Source: Lineus longissimus (taxonomy: Eukaryota; Nemertea; Pilidiophora; Heteronemertea; Lineidae). From it: a stretch of DNA of 64,000 nucleotides. The DNA lies in assembly GCF_910592395.1 (NCBI RefSeq), contig NC_088321.1, positions 4,588,001 through 4,652,000 of the forward strand, written 5' to 3'. The position numbers and the translations under genes were made by a program. The notes below the pieces were generated by a model, which did no database searches, was not told the origin of the DNA, and saw nothing but the letters and a program-made list of their open reading frames with translations. Positions 19,596-29,296 of this stretch are shown here, in pieces (within the stretch, counting starts at the first letter, position 1; every line of letters begins with the position of its first letter).

Positions 19596-22500
19596 GTGTC
19601 AGTCCATGATACCACCATGCAGAGGGTGGCAAGGTGGGGGTCAACCGTTTTTAACGAGATTAGGTATGCAAGATCCTTCCACTAAGACATCATTACACAG
19701 CAATTGATGACTCTCAAAAATCACTAGCAACCGAGTTAGGGGCAGGCCTAGTTAGGGGGCTTTTTTTAGCTTTTTTCCCCCTATTTTTTGTGTATTTTTT
19801 GGTCAATGTTGGGCACTCCTGCAGAGACTAAAAAAAATAGCTGGATTTTCCCCCTTTGTATGATGGAAGTATTTGATGAGATCTTCCATTCTGCAACAGG
19901 TCATTGAGTAACACTTCATACTTTGGTCGTGCTAGGCCTAGTAATTATGCATACCTGAGGGCAGTGCATAGGAAGAGCTCTCTATCGACGCTCATATCTC
20001 CAACACTGCAGGTCTTTGAATGCTGTGGCTTGCACATGATAAAGGTAATGATACCTACTTTCAAAATCAGAAATAAAATTTCCGGCCGCTTTTACTGTTT
20101 TCCCAGGATAAACCAAGGAAAAAGTGCTATTTCCCACCAAAATGACACTCATTGGCTGGTGCTGCCACCTTGTGTACACTTGATGAATTATAAAATAAAT
20201 GCATAATGAACACATAATTTATGCTTGGTGCTGGCCATGAGGATTAGTAGTTACTGTCAACCACCATGATCACCCCCCCCCCCCCCATGCCTAGGCCTAC
20301 TAACCTATTTTAAGTAGGCCTACCGGTAAATAACTCCACTTGCATTTTTCCCCCAAAAAAAGAACAAGCTCATCACTACAAATTTGCCCTTGATGAAAGC
20401 CCTTTGGGGAATTGGGCCCCATAGGTCCTGAAATGCTGATTTGAATTTCAAATAACATTTCGGCCTTGGCCTACCTGATGGCAACGTAATTGAATAAGCC
20501 ACATGTAGGCCTTCTTACAGTCCGAAAACCTAAAGAAACCCCCCTGTTGGTGAGGATGCTAATGTTGACCCATTCATTAGCCTGTGTCATGCTGCCAGAG
20601 CATGTTGTAAGGGTTAGACCCCCCCCCCCCCCCCATGGCTAAGGCACCTGAATGGCATGTGGTATGACCTACTAATACATCTTTATCAACCCATGCAGGG
20701 ATCATCCTGTTCCTAAGAACCTTGCAGAAGTGCTCATTTCACATACTAGTAACACCTTCCATTGCAAAGGAGCCAATTGACCAAAGGTGCAGTTCCTACT
20801 GTAATTACTGTTTGATGAGGACAACCCTGCAGTTGGCTGCACCGTCAAGAGTACTGCTATTGGAAGTTTTTAGCTCCTTGGTTGGCGGTGAAATGTTCTC
20901 CTGGAGTTGCTCTAGCATTGGCTAAATTGTACATATACATGTACTGGAATGGGGAAGTTTTTCATGAACTGAGTTACGGTACTGTCCAGTCCCTTAGGAG
21001 AGATCACAACTTTCCACATGCTACACTTGTACCTGTCTGCAGAGGACAGTGCTGCCACCTAAGAAGCAGGGACACTTTTTTTTACAAATGGGTGATTTAT
21101 TTACAAGCTAATATAATGATACATAGAAAAAAGGCTATTTTGCAGACAATAGCCAAACCACTACTAACCACTACTAGGGAGGGACCAATACTAGTAACAC
21201 CTCATTTACGGTACTACATGTCAGGCCCAAGTGCAGGATAGTATCAGGAGAGAGTCGCACTTTCCAGTAGCAGGCTTGGTTGTTCAAAACTGACATTAGC
21301 GCTACTAAGTATACTGACATTAAAAATCTATCTTGGCATTTACAATTGTTTACTGAAAGCCAAAGTTCAAATTTATCCCAAGATATCGCTATAAAATCAT
21401 TTTTTAACCAAGCCCCGCATTTTACCTGATAAACCATCCGCTAGATATACTAGAACATCAAATCTGGATGTCCATCATATTGCAGGTTATGTTAGTCAAG
21501 GGAGACAAAAACACAGCATGTAACAGTTTTAGGAAATTCACCATGTATTTCTTTTAGAAAAAGAGAGATGTATTGTAGAATGCGAACAATGCATTTGCAA
21601 TCAATGGCGTGGAAAATCTCAGGTCAAGCCTGATGAATGTACATCCAATAAAGTCGTACCCTTTCATTCTAAATCAAGAATTCTTGATGTGTAGCTGACA
21701 ACTTTCACTGGGCTAATTCTGCCCAGTCATGACTCAAAGACCAACATTTCAGAAAATCTGTCTCCACCCTCTTATCATTTCTCTCTCCCAGCTCAAGAGT
21801 GCTTGACCAGCAGTCCTTATGATACTGTTGCAACAACATCACCCATCAAATTTGCCCTTCTGTCCCGTCTGCTGGGTTTTCTAAGGCGTCGGCTGGTTGA
21901 ACAGAGGAAGAGGCAACAGCGGACTGAAAAAAAGATATTGATGGAGAATCAGGTTTGGCTTAGAATCCCTCATTGCCAAGGAGATGGGAGCCAGAATGGC
22001 ATCAAGGTTTTCAGCTTAGTCCCTCCTCTCTCATCAGTGACCTTCTTACATGTAAGTCAGTCGCTGCAGGCAGAATTAACCAATATTCACTTTGGCTTGC
22101 CCCGAATCTTCTCCCCTTTTTTTTCATTCAACTCACCTCTGTATCCATGGGTGCTGGTTCTACTTCTGGTTCTACATTTGCCACAGATACTCGATGTTTA
22201 GCCTCACATCCTTTACACAGAGCTGAAAAGGCACCAGATTATGGGGTAATGATAATATGATGTGCAATATAATAGTGTGAGGACATGATGATGATGATAG
22301 ACTTGTTTTGATAATGCGACCGGCCATGCTGATTTTGTACGGCAGTGAAGCATCACCTCCAGTGGCACTGGCAGGGAATCATAACTGGGACTTCCTGATC
22401 ATCAAGCCAAGGCTCCAATCAACTTTCTAGGAAGAACACAAGTGAAGTGGTAAATCGTTATCACTCAGTTGGTTTTGCACCAAAGTTAGGTTTAGTCAGA

Positions 22501-23821
22501 GTGGGTATCATTACAGGCCTACTGCTTCTTTTCTACTTCAGTGATTTTGAGACTGATCCCTTACCTGAGCCAACTGGGACAAAAACTCCCCACTTGATGT
22601 ATATTTCCCGAGACATCACTCGATGAACTGAACCACCATCTTTTCTGGGCTTCCGACTTGTTTTAGAGGGTTGATGAAGTGGGTGCTGGCATCTCCTTTG
22701 CTGATTCCATGATAAACTCAACTTGTATCGGTGGTTCGGGCATATTGTGGTGTCCAGAACTGGAGAACTCATATCAAACACGCCAGCACGAAGTGCTTTG
22801 AGCTCCCATTCACTTTTGACTTGACTGGCTTTCCTGGAGGACATCCAACGCATCAAATGGGAGTGCACGTCCTTCTTACATTGTTTCAAGGGGATCACAC
22901 TCTTGTCATTGGGGTATGAAGCGTAAGTACCACACTCGATATCCTTGGATATGACAGCAAATCCACATTTCAACTGTGATTTTTCAGGTTCCATTTTCAA
23001 TAGACTATCACACAATGTACACGTGCAAGTACACAATGCATTGTAACTGTAACTGTTGTTGTTGTTGTCGTTGCTGGTGTTCGTTTCCGCCTAGACCGCT
23101 AAGCCTCCACAGGGGTAATAAAGGCCTCTAGGTTGTTTGAGGGAGTGTGTGGGAGGGGCAAGGGAGAGGGGGGGGGGGGGGGTTCACTAACATCTAAAAA
23201 TGTAATTTTATTTGGAAAGCATGTGTAGTTCGTCAGTTATCTGAGGGAATGGGCAAAAAATGGGCACCAGTGAGAAGGGCGCGACTCGACCCCCTCACCG
23301 GAAAACCGTAAGGGCGGCCGGATTTTTTTCTTTTGCAAATTAAAAAACAGCATTCTGACTTCCTTACCTGGAAGTGGCATCACCTAAAAAAACTGCAGTG
23401 TTGGAGCTAAAGGAGAGTTAAAATTGCCTTTTTACTGAAATTTGAGATTGCATTGTTTTTGGGACGTACTGTACCTGTCATTAAAATGTACCTGGGGCAA
23501 AACAAAAGGCATGAAAAGGTAGCTCAGATCATGTACTTTCAATTTCAATAGGCGGTGTTTAGTGATAATTCTGTTTGATGCACGAAAATTGACAAAAGAC
23601 TTAGCCTATTTTGAGGGATAATGCATGTTTTTTTAAAAGGAAAATGAGTAGGAAATGGTTAACAGCCGTACCCCAAAACTGTGGGGTTATTTTCGAAACC
23701 AATCCACCAACCTTCATAGTACCCTAGAACAGGTCTGTGGTAGAAATTACAACTAGATCTGTTGACCCCCCACCTTGCCACCATTTGCATGATCCTGCAT
23801 GGTGGTATCATGGACTGACAC
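19596..23821. mobile_element. 4.2 kb TTAA-targeting DNA transposon inserted in element 1
   Basis: Flanked on both sides by TTAA (19592-19595 and 23822-23825). The ends are inverted repeats starting GTGTCAGTCCATGATACCAC; the match is perfect for about 27 bases, then resumes after an 11-base difference (GGTGGCAAGGTGGGG). TTAA duplications are used by piggyBac and Kolobok families; the termini lack the usual piggyBac CCC start, so I leave the superfamily open. Inside are poly-C runs (about 20273-20286, 20617-20634), a poly-G run near 23170, and one coding exon on the minus strand (22533-23036). No intact transposase is visible, so it is probably non-autonomous or decayed. Confidence 0.85.
22533..23036 (-). 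CDS. Cysteine/histidine-rich exon inside the TTAA transposon
   Basis: Up to 167 residues; the coding likely ends at a splice donor (GGCTCAG before GTAAGG, near 22555) after VFVPVGSG. It holds spaced ligands: CTCTLC at the start, KCGFAV, ECGTYASY, then ICPNHRYKLSLSW and CQHPLH, suggesting a zinc-binding domain. I have seen similar cysteine/histidine arrangements in transposon-linked invertebrate proteins but cannot name the family. Neighbouring exons were not found. Probably the transposon's own gene. Confidence 0.4.
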   Translation of the reverse strand: MCTCTCTLCDSLLKMEPEKSQLKCGFAVISKDIECGTYASYPNDKSVIPLKQCKKDVHSHLMRWMSSRKASQVKSEWELKALRAGVFDMSSPVLDTTICPNHRYKLSLSWNQQRRCQHPLHQPSKTSRKPRKDGGSVHRVMSREIYIKWGVFVPVGSGKGSVSKSLK

Positions 23822-23914
23822 TTAACATACATGTCAAGGACACGTATCTAGGCCACTTTTCATACGTTTGACGTCATCACATACACGCAATCATAGCCCA
23901 TTACCCTAATTGGG

Positions 23915-23960
23915 TTAACCAATCAGAATCATTCTACATTCGATGTGTCGCTATATAAAC
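23915..23960 (+). promoter_or_regulatory. CCAAT plus TATA promoter of the second PC4-like gene
   Basis: GTTAACCAATCA (23915-23925) is followed by CTATATAAAC (23951-23960), then the start codon at 24015. The layout parallels the promoter at 19111-19154, supporting coordinated expression of the two genes before the transposon separated them. Confidence 0.6.
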
Positions 23961-24014
23961 AGTCCATCTTATGAGGTCCATCACACACGCTTCTGAGAGA
24001 GAAAGAGAGCCAAG

Positions 24015-25138
24015 ATGAATACCAACGCCATTAACAACAAAGCAGCTGCAGCAGCGACAGCCGTCATGAACAAAGACGTCACCCCGATGCAGACTGATTC
24101 AACACCCAAGTCCACTGTAACGTCAACATCTGGACTTGAAACGCCTAACCTCGGTAAACGTAAAGCAGGACGTCCTTCTTCGATGAACTGTTGAATGCGC
24201 CAAAGAAGGGAAAGAAAACAGTGGCACGCACCCCTTACAACCTCGAGAAAGATGCCATCGCCGCCATCCCTGCACCGTGTACCAGCCATGTATCGAACCA
24301 TGCCTTACCCTTACGCATCAGGTCCGACGAAAGAGGTGTTACCATTTCACACGGGCCGAAATGGATACGGCTCTCCAAGCCTGGTTTTCTCAACCTGATG
24401 TCATCGCCAGAAAGATTAAGGGCAACGTCGACGACCAGTGGTTGTTGGAGGAGAACGTGTTCGTTTCAACCAAATACTTCAACAACAGAATGAACGTTGA
24501 CATTCGGCGCTATTTCACACATCAAGAGGTGACCAACACACCTACGGCTGCACTAGCAGCAGGGCTATACAATCCACACAAACCAACCAAGTGTGGCGTG
24601 TTTCTCAGCATACCCCAGTGGTATGAACTTTCAAAGACTTTCGATCAACACACCTGCGAAGATTCCCTGATGACAACACCTTTGGGCAGGATGACCATTC
24701 AAGTGCTCGGAGCATATGTAACGCAGTACACCGCTCCTTACGCGAAACTCGAATGCGCAGGTTGTGCAAACGAATGGCCCAGTCAACTTGACCATATTTG
24801 CTGTATGGATGAGGACTTTTCTGAACAGCAACTTAAAATTCGCATGGACTTTCTCGAACGTGCTAAGAAAAACATTAATATTCACTTCTTTACCATACGC
24901 CTTGCTGAATTTTACTGCCCTTGGACTAGGCGTCGAAATTACACGTACACCTCGATATCTGTTGAACAAAACCTTCACTGACTGGAGTGATGCACTCATG
25001 GATGAAATCAAACTGATTCAGAACCTTAAAAACGCGGATGTCGATGATGATGGCGATGATGTGGATGAGGTTTGTGACATGGATACAAAGACACATGACA
25101 TTGTAGCATCAGGAGGTTTGGACTTCACAACTATGTAA
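24015..25138 (+). pseudogene. PC4-like (p15 coactivator fold) protein of element 1, frameshifted
   Basis: ATG 24015 opens with MNTNAINNKAAAAATAVM and a lysine-rich KRKAGRP, then TGA at about 24192. Coding continues in a second frame (DELLNAPKKGKKTVARTPYN, from about 24180), changes again near 24280, and runs through FVSTKYFNNRMNVDIRRYF and KCGFLSIP-like KCGVFLSIPQWYEL (about 24455-24645). That pair, strands with VDIR plus an aromatic, then a K-GV-L block and helix with W, is the PC4 signature. A last frame change near 24900-24930 leads to an acidic tail (NADVDDDGDDVDEV) and stop at 25138. At least three breaks. PC4 proteins bind single-stranded DNA and stimulate transcription; a replication or transcription role here is inference. 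Confidence 0.65.
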
Positions 25139-25274
25139 CACAGAACAGTAACAACATGGATATTTTAAAACTTCTTTTAGTGTTTTACAGGCAACTAGAT
25201 CGCTTCACTTTGTATTGTAACATTAGGTTTAGTAGGTGTTGTTTTGATGTTCTGTATTCAAACATGTCATATTC

Positions 25275-25507
25275 TTTTAGACCCAATAAAGGTAGACATT
25301 GGTGACTGCTGGCTATGATGACCTTGGCAACCTAGTTTCTAATGTGATGACCTGTTTGATTTGAAATATAACCTTCACCAAAGACATGGACCAAAACACA
25401 TGTCTTACTTTCAAGGTTAGACTCAAATCATTCCTTCATTTTCAAGGTCAAGGCCTTGGATCTCAAGGTCAACATCACTCTGATAACTAGGGCAATGCTA
25501 AATAGGT
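25275..25507. repeat. Right terminal inverted repeat of element 1
   Basis: Ends CTAAATAGGT at 25507, the inverted partner of the left start at 1884. Inward it carries TCAAGGTCA twice (about 25442-25451 and 25463-25471) and further CAAGGT motifs that match inverted CCTTGA blocks of the left arm. Divergence between arms is high, consistent with an old copy. The CAATTG at 25508-25513 is the matching duplication. Confidence 0.55.
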
Positions 25508-25513
25508 CAATTG

Positions 25514-26007
25514 TTAGCCAGAGTCACCCATAAACTACTGATTTTCTCCGACACGAGCCTTTTCTGGCATTTGGGATTCATCTTGCAGTATAGAAGGTGT
25601 GAGAAAACGAAGCCTGCTAAACCAAGCATTTCATAGGCCTAAACATTCAACACCCAACAAATCCTTAGATGAAAAACAGCTTTCATAAAGCACTAAATAC
25701 AATATTTTTTTTCTTTTGTGACACCCGTTATATAAAACTGGTCAATTGACACAAACTCCTTTTATGAAAAGTAATAACGATTAGGCCTACATGATCATGT
25801 CCATCCAAGGCCCAGTCAAGTCAATAAACTAAACCTAAATCTGTTTATGCTTGTGCAACGGAGTTAACAGAGGGAGGGATTCATCTTTTCAAATTCACAT
25901 GTTTCGTCAGTTCGTTCGGGAAACGGTAGATGGCAGCAGGAGTCGTGCGCGCCGCCGGGTTCGCGCATGCGCAGGGGAATCGCGCGCGGGATTCGATCGC
26001 GTTCGTA
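25514..26007. other. No recognisable gene
   Basis: Flank outside element 1. A GC-rich part with CGCGCG-type sequence lies at about 25945-26000. No coding domain. The interrupted Helitron frame does not obviously resume here. Confidence 0.4.
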
Positions 26008-26090
26008 TGCTAATAAAGTCCCGTTCTTCGGAACTTTGGTGTTTTGCTCCGTACTTAAATGCGAACTCCCGTTTTGTCTTTCAGGTATGT
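26008..26090 (+). repeat. Retroelement-like tract, copy 1 (R/U5-like)
   Basis: Begins TATGCTAATAAAG, with an AATAAA polyadenylation signal, then CCCGTTCTTCGGAACTTTGG and continues to GTCTTTCAGG. A near-identical copy is at 27038-27122. AATAAA plus an abrupt shared 3' edge suggests part of a long terminal repeat, but I could not delimit terminal TG...CA ends. Confidence 0.5.
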
Positions 26091-26746
26091 ACCTTGGTAT
26101 TACATGTATTCTATGCCTAAAGACCCCTAGAATATGTGTATCACGACGAGCCAAGTGTTTCAAGTGTTTTAAGAGAGTTTTCGATGATTTTGTTGGGCGT
26201 CGAGTGCGCAGCGCGCACAGAATTCAGAGTGCCGTCAGAGCGCACAGGTCGAGCCAGGTTTTTGGCTTCATAAGAATGTTTTGGCTCTTTAACGATATAG
26301 TAATGGGTGTTGTAGTTGGTAACAATAGCCCGTAGGTTTAGTAAAGTGTATTTAGAGTGCAGAATGTCTTGTTGTTGAGCCGTATAGTCGGGTTGAATGC
26401 GGGCCGATCGGGCCAAAACTGGTCACGTCGTAGTTAGTCAGTTTGGTCAATAGAGGGCGCGCAGCAGGGCGCGCAGCAAGTATTAATCCGTTGTCGTGGA
26501 GATTGGGTCACGTGTTACTGACGCTTTTATTAAGGCTTACTGAAGTCATGTTTAGGGTTATGTTCAACGTCTAGAGCTGAGTTTATCATTAGTTTTAGGG
26601 GGGATAAGTATTATAAGCAACTGCTGTGGGTATTATGGACCAAGACCCCGTGCAGTTGAGTAAATCCTTCCCCGGTTGTTTGTGTGGTTTTTAGCTGTTT
26701 TATTAGGGAGGTAGTTAAATACTGATGTATTTCAGGAATGTGTAAA
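26091..26746. other. No recognisable gene
   Basis: Contains an open frame on each strand without domain similarity. Ends at the GACCAT target duplication of the gapped element. Confidence 0.4.
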
Positions 26747-26960
26747 GACCATAGTAGTGTAATAATGGGGATTCTAACTTACAGTCAAATCCTAGTCTAA
26801 ATANNNNNNNNNNNNNNNNNNNNNNNNNNNNNNNNNNNNNNNNNNNNNNNNNNNNNNNNNNNNNNNNNNNNNNNNNNNNNNNNNNNNNNNNNNNNNNNNN
26901 NNNTATTTAGACTTGGATTTGACTGGAAGTTAGAATCCCCATTATTACACTACTGACCAT
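26747..26960. mobile_element. Polinton of the element-2 family collapsed in an assembly gap
   Basis: GACCAT (26747-26752) then the terminus AGTAGTGTAATAATGGGG... (26753-26803), then 100 Ns, then the inverted terminus (26904-26954) ending CCCATTATTACACTACT-like sequence, then GACCAT again (26955-26960). Each visible arm is 51 bases and differs at only two places. The same terminus, AGTAGTGTAATAATG, begins element 2 at 53284. Six-base duplication and AG...CT ends are Polinton features. The gap of nominal length thus hides an element of unknown size, probably many kilobases, or a short internal-deletion derivative. Confidence 0.85.
26804..26903. other. Assembly gap (100 N)
   Basis: Exactly 100 unknown bases, a conventional placeholder for unknown length. 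It is bounded by the inner ends of two inverted terminal repeats, the kind of long-repeat structure that makes assemblers stop. Confidence 0.99.
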
Positions 26961-27037
26961 GTTTGGTCTAAGATGTTGTGGCAACCGGGGTCGCCATGGT
27001 TACTTAGTTATATCAAATTGTAATTTGATATTTATCT

Positions 27038-27122
27038 TTGTTCGTCTGCTAATTAATTCCCGTTCTTCGGAACTTTGGTGTTTTGCGCCGTACCTAAATG
27101 CGAACTCCCGTTGTGTCTTTCA
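27038..27122 (+). repeat. Retroelement-like tract, copy 2
   Basis: Shares about 75 of 80 bases with 26008-26090 (CCCGTTCTTCGGAACTTTGG core, AAATGCGAACTCCCGTT, GTCTTTCAGG). In this copy the AATAAA is changed to AATTAAT. The sequences either side of the two copies differ, so only this block is shared. Confidence 0.55.
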
Positions 27123-27404
27123 GGCAGTACCGCCTCTCATCCCATTAACCCCAGTAACACTGGGTCTTGAACAATGATTGGAGAAACCATGCATATACAA
27201 TTCGTTGAGTACCATCACTTAAGATGGTGTCTTAAAAGACTGCTATCGTAATAAAGGCAAGGGTTGCTATACATGGCAACTGTCGATATCTAAGATGCTC
27301 ACTATTCTGTTCCAATCATGCCCATAGGAGAGAAAGACAGAAAATACTTAGAGTCGAAAGAAAAGGCATTCTTTATTGATATACGGCTTTTTCGAATGGT
27401 TTAC

Positions 27405-29296
27405 AGTGGAGGTCGTTGCTACTATCTATCGTCAAAGTAGTTACTAGTAAGTCATATGAACGGGCGCGTTACATACTGGCACTTTACTATTATTTCACAC
27501 GATCATTCTAAATACATTTTTTAGTGATGACCTCGATATTTCTCGCCTCAAACAATTATCATTATCAGTGGCGGCTGATAATGGAACTGTAAAAGCGATG
27601 GAGCTACGAGAGCAGAGGAAATTAGCTGGCGAACGTATGGTCCAAGAATATAGGAAAGTTTAGGCAGGGCTAGAAAGCAGTCATTGCAGATACACAGGAG
27701 TACATGTGTACCTGACCAAAAAATGGTCCGAAGCACCACTGTGAAGGTTGCAGAAAAGGTTGCTCTGAACGATTTGAAATTAAGCGGCATTTTGAAATAA
27801 AGCAAACACAATCCAAAAAAACGTACTGCGCGAGTCTAGGCGTAACACAATTCGCAAACAAGTCAAAGTACACCTTGTTGCGCACAGTGACAGTGACAGT
27901 AAGAGACCAATACCCCAGGGAAGTACTGTTTTGTAGATTTCATTTCCTCTTTTTAGCATAACAAGTCGATGCTACAGAGAGCATGGGAAGACACGCCCAA
28001 CAAGAATAACTGACTAGATGTGTGCCTGATATATGTGTGGGAAAGTCCAAATAAACCGCTTTCATCAATAGTTGTACGACTCACTTTCAGAGTGCAGCAC
28101 TGTGTACTGCCGCTTGCAAGAACGTTAAGTCTCAATCGCATTAAAATCCATTAGTTGTTATGCCCTCTGGTATTCAAGATATTCAATGCACTAATACTAG
28201 ACCTGCTTATACCGATCTCAGTTTGACGTTGCCCTGCTATCCGTTCCTGCCTTTTTAAAATCATGAAGGAAGGCACAAAGATAGGTAAAGGTACAGGATA
28301 ATTCAGGAAAACTAAGAAGTATCGGGTACTTCTGTAAAATGGGTCCGGTAATAAGCAGTTAATTTATATAGTCCGTGTTTCAAATTCATAACAACCATTT
28401 TTTTATGAATGAATAAATGAGACAGAAAACTTGTGAGTGAATATTTGAATTTCTTCATTTAGTAACGATACGATATTGCTTGTTTAATATGTACATAATG
28501 ATAAACTGCAACACATGTGGAGTTTATGACTGACATATACTAGTAATTGACAAGGCATCTTGACCATCACTGTAATGACATTATACAGCTTTACAGACAA
28601 CGCACGTCTTCACGAAAAGTAAAGCATGCACTTTTGTATGCAGTCTTTTTGGGTATAGTAGTGCTATTACTGTCCGTCGTTTGGTTTGGTTCGGAAATTT
28701 CGGACGATTGCCGAAGTCACCTTGAAAAGGTTTAGTCATTGACCAATGAGAGGGTTTCTCTTCATCTACATCAAGCACGTGGCCTAGAAATTTCGTGTTT
28801 GGCAATCAAGTTGTAATTGAATCAAGTTTTATGAAGCGAGAAGACGCAGCAGGTTGCCCCTCAACCGACCCCAAAAACCTGTGCCTTAATTGAGATCCCG
28901 GATAATAAGACAGTTGAAGTTACTTGTCCCTAATGCAGTAATAAAAAGATAATAAGTCTGTAATTATAGGGCAGTGATTGCATGCCCCGATATATATACA
29001 GAAAAATGACACGTATTTCTTCGCTGGTACGGGCGGAGGTAACGGAGGCAATACCACTGGAAGTTCAGTATGGAGTGGCATGGCCCAACCCAACTTGGTA
29101 TTATAAGATATCATATTTCGTAACTCGCGGAATATGTCGTTTCTGATACTGATGTAAAATGCAATAAAAGGCTATAGCCACAATTCGTTTGTAGAGTCGC
29201 AGATGCAAGTCCACGGCTACCCTACTCCGTGCCACAGAATTATCCAACGTGCCAGTGTGGGATGGAATTTAAGACCAAACCTGGCCTGAACAGTTA
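27405..29296 (+). repeat. Interspersed repeat B, copy 1 (interrupted)
   Basis: Aligns by eye with 41200-42535 in the same orientation: shared TCTCGCCTCAAACAATTATC, CTACGAGAGCAGA, CATTTTGAAATAAAGCA, GGGTACTTCTGTAAAATGGG and the end GGAATTTAAGACCAAACCTG. Copy 1 has an extra roughly 550-base stretch (about 28530-29085) not in copy 2. A degenerate frame around 27745-27800 reads CRKGCSERFEIKRHFEIKQ, resembling a small zinc-finger exon. Probably an old DNA transposon; class unresolved. Confidence 0.6.

Larger units (their letters stand above)
1884..25507 (+). mobile_element. Polinton/Maverick (endogenous adintovirus-like) element 1
   Basis: A 23.6 kb element with inverted termini beginning ACCTATTTAG. 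It carries the full Polinton hallmark set on the plus strand: protein-primed family B polymerase, FtsK/HerA-type packaging ATPase, retroviral-like integrase, minor and major jelly-roll capsid proteins and an adenain-like protease. Subtracting a 4.2 kb TTAA transposon (19596-23821) and a roughly 0.8 kb insertion in the polymerase leaves about 18.6 kb, within the usual range. The termini do not start with the AG common in Polintons, so the boundary rests on the inverted homology and the CAATTG duplication. The copy is old: polymerase, one PC4-like gene and the pVI-like gene are broken, while most capsid-module genes are open. Confidence 0.85.

Noticed and set aside
21803-22260. Plus-strand ORFs in the TTAA transposon
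   Set aside because: Two frames overlap over the same DNA, low-complexity and without domain signals; the minus-strand cysteine-rich exon is the more credible coding part.
19596-23821. Naming the TTAA transposon piggyBac
   Set aside because: TTAA flanks fit, but the ends begin GTGTCAG, not the usual CCC, and no transposase is visible; Kolobok also uses TTAA.
26753-26954. Treating the inverted arms around the Ns as a simple hairpin
   Set aside because: The GACCAT duplication outside both arms and identity to element 2's terminus show they are transposon ends around missing sequence.
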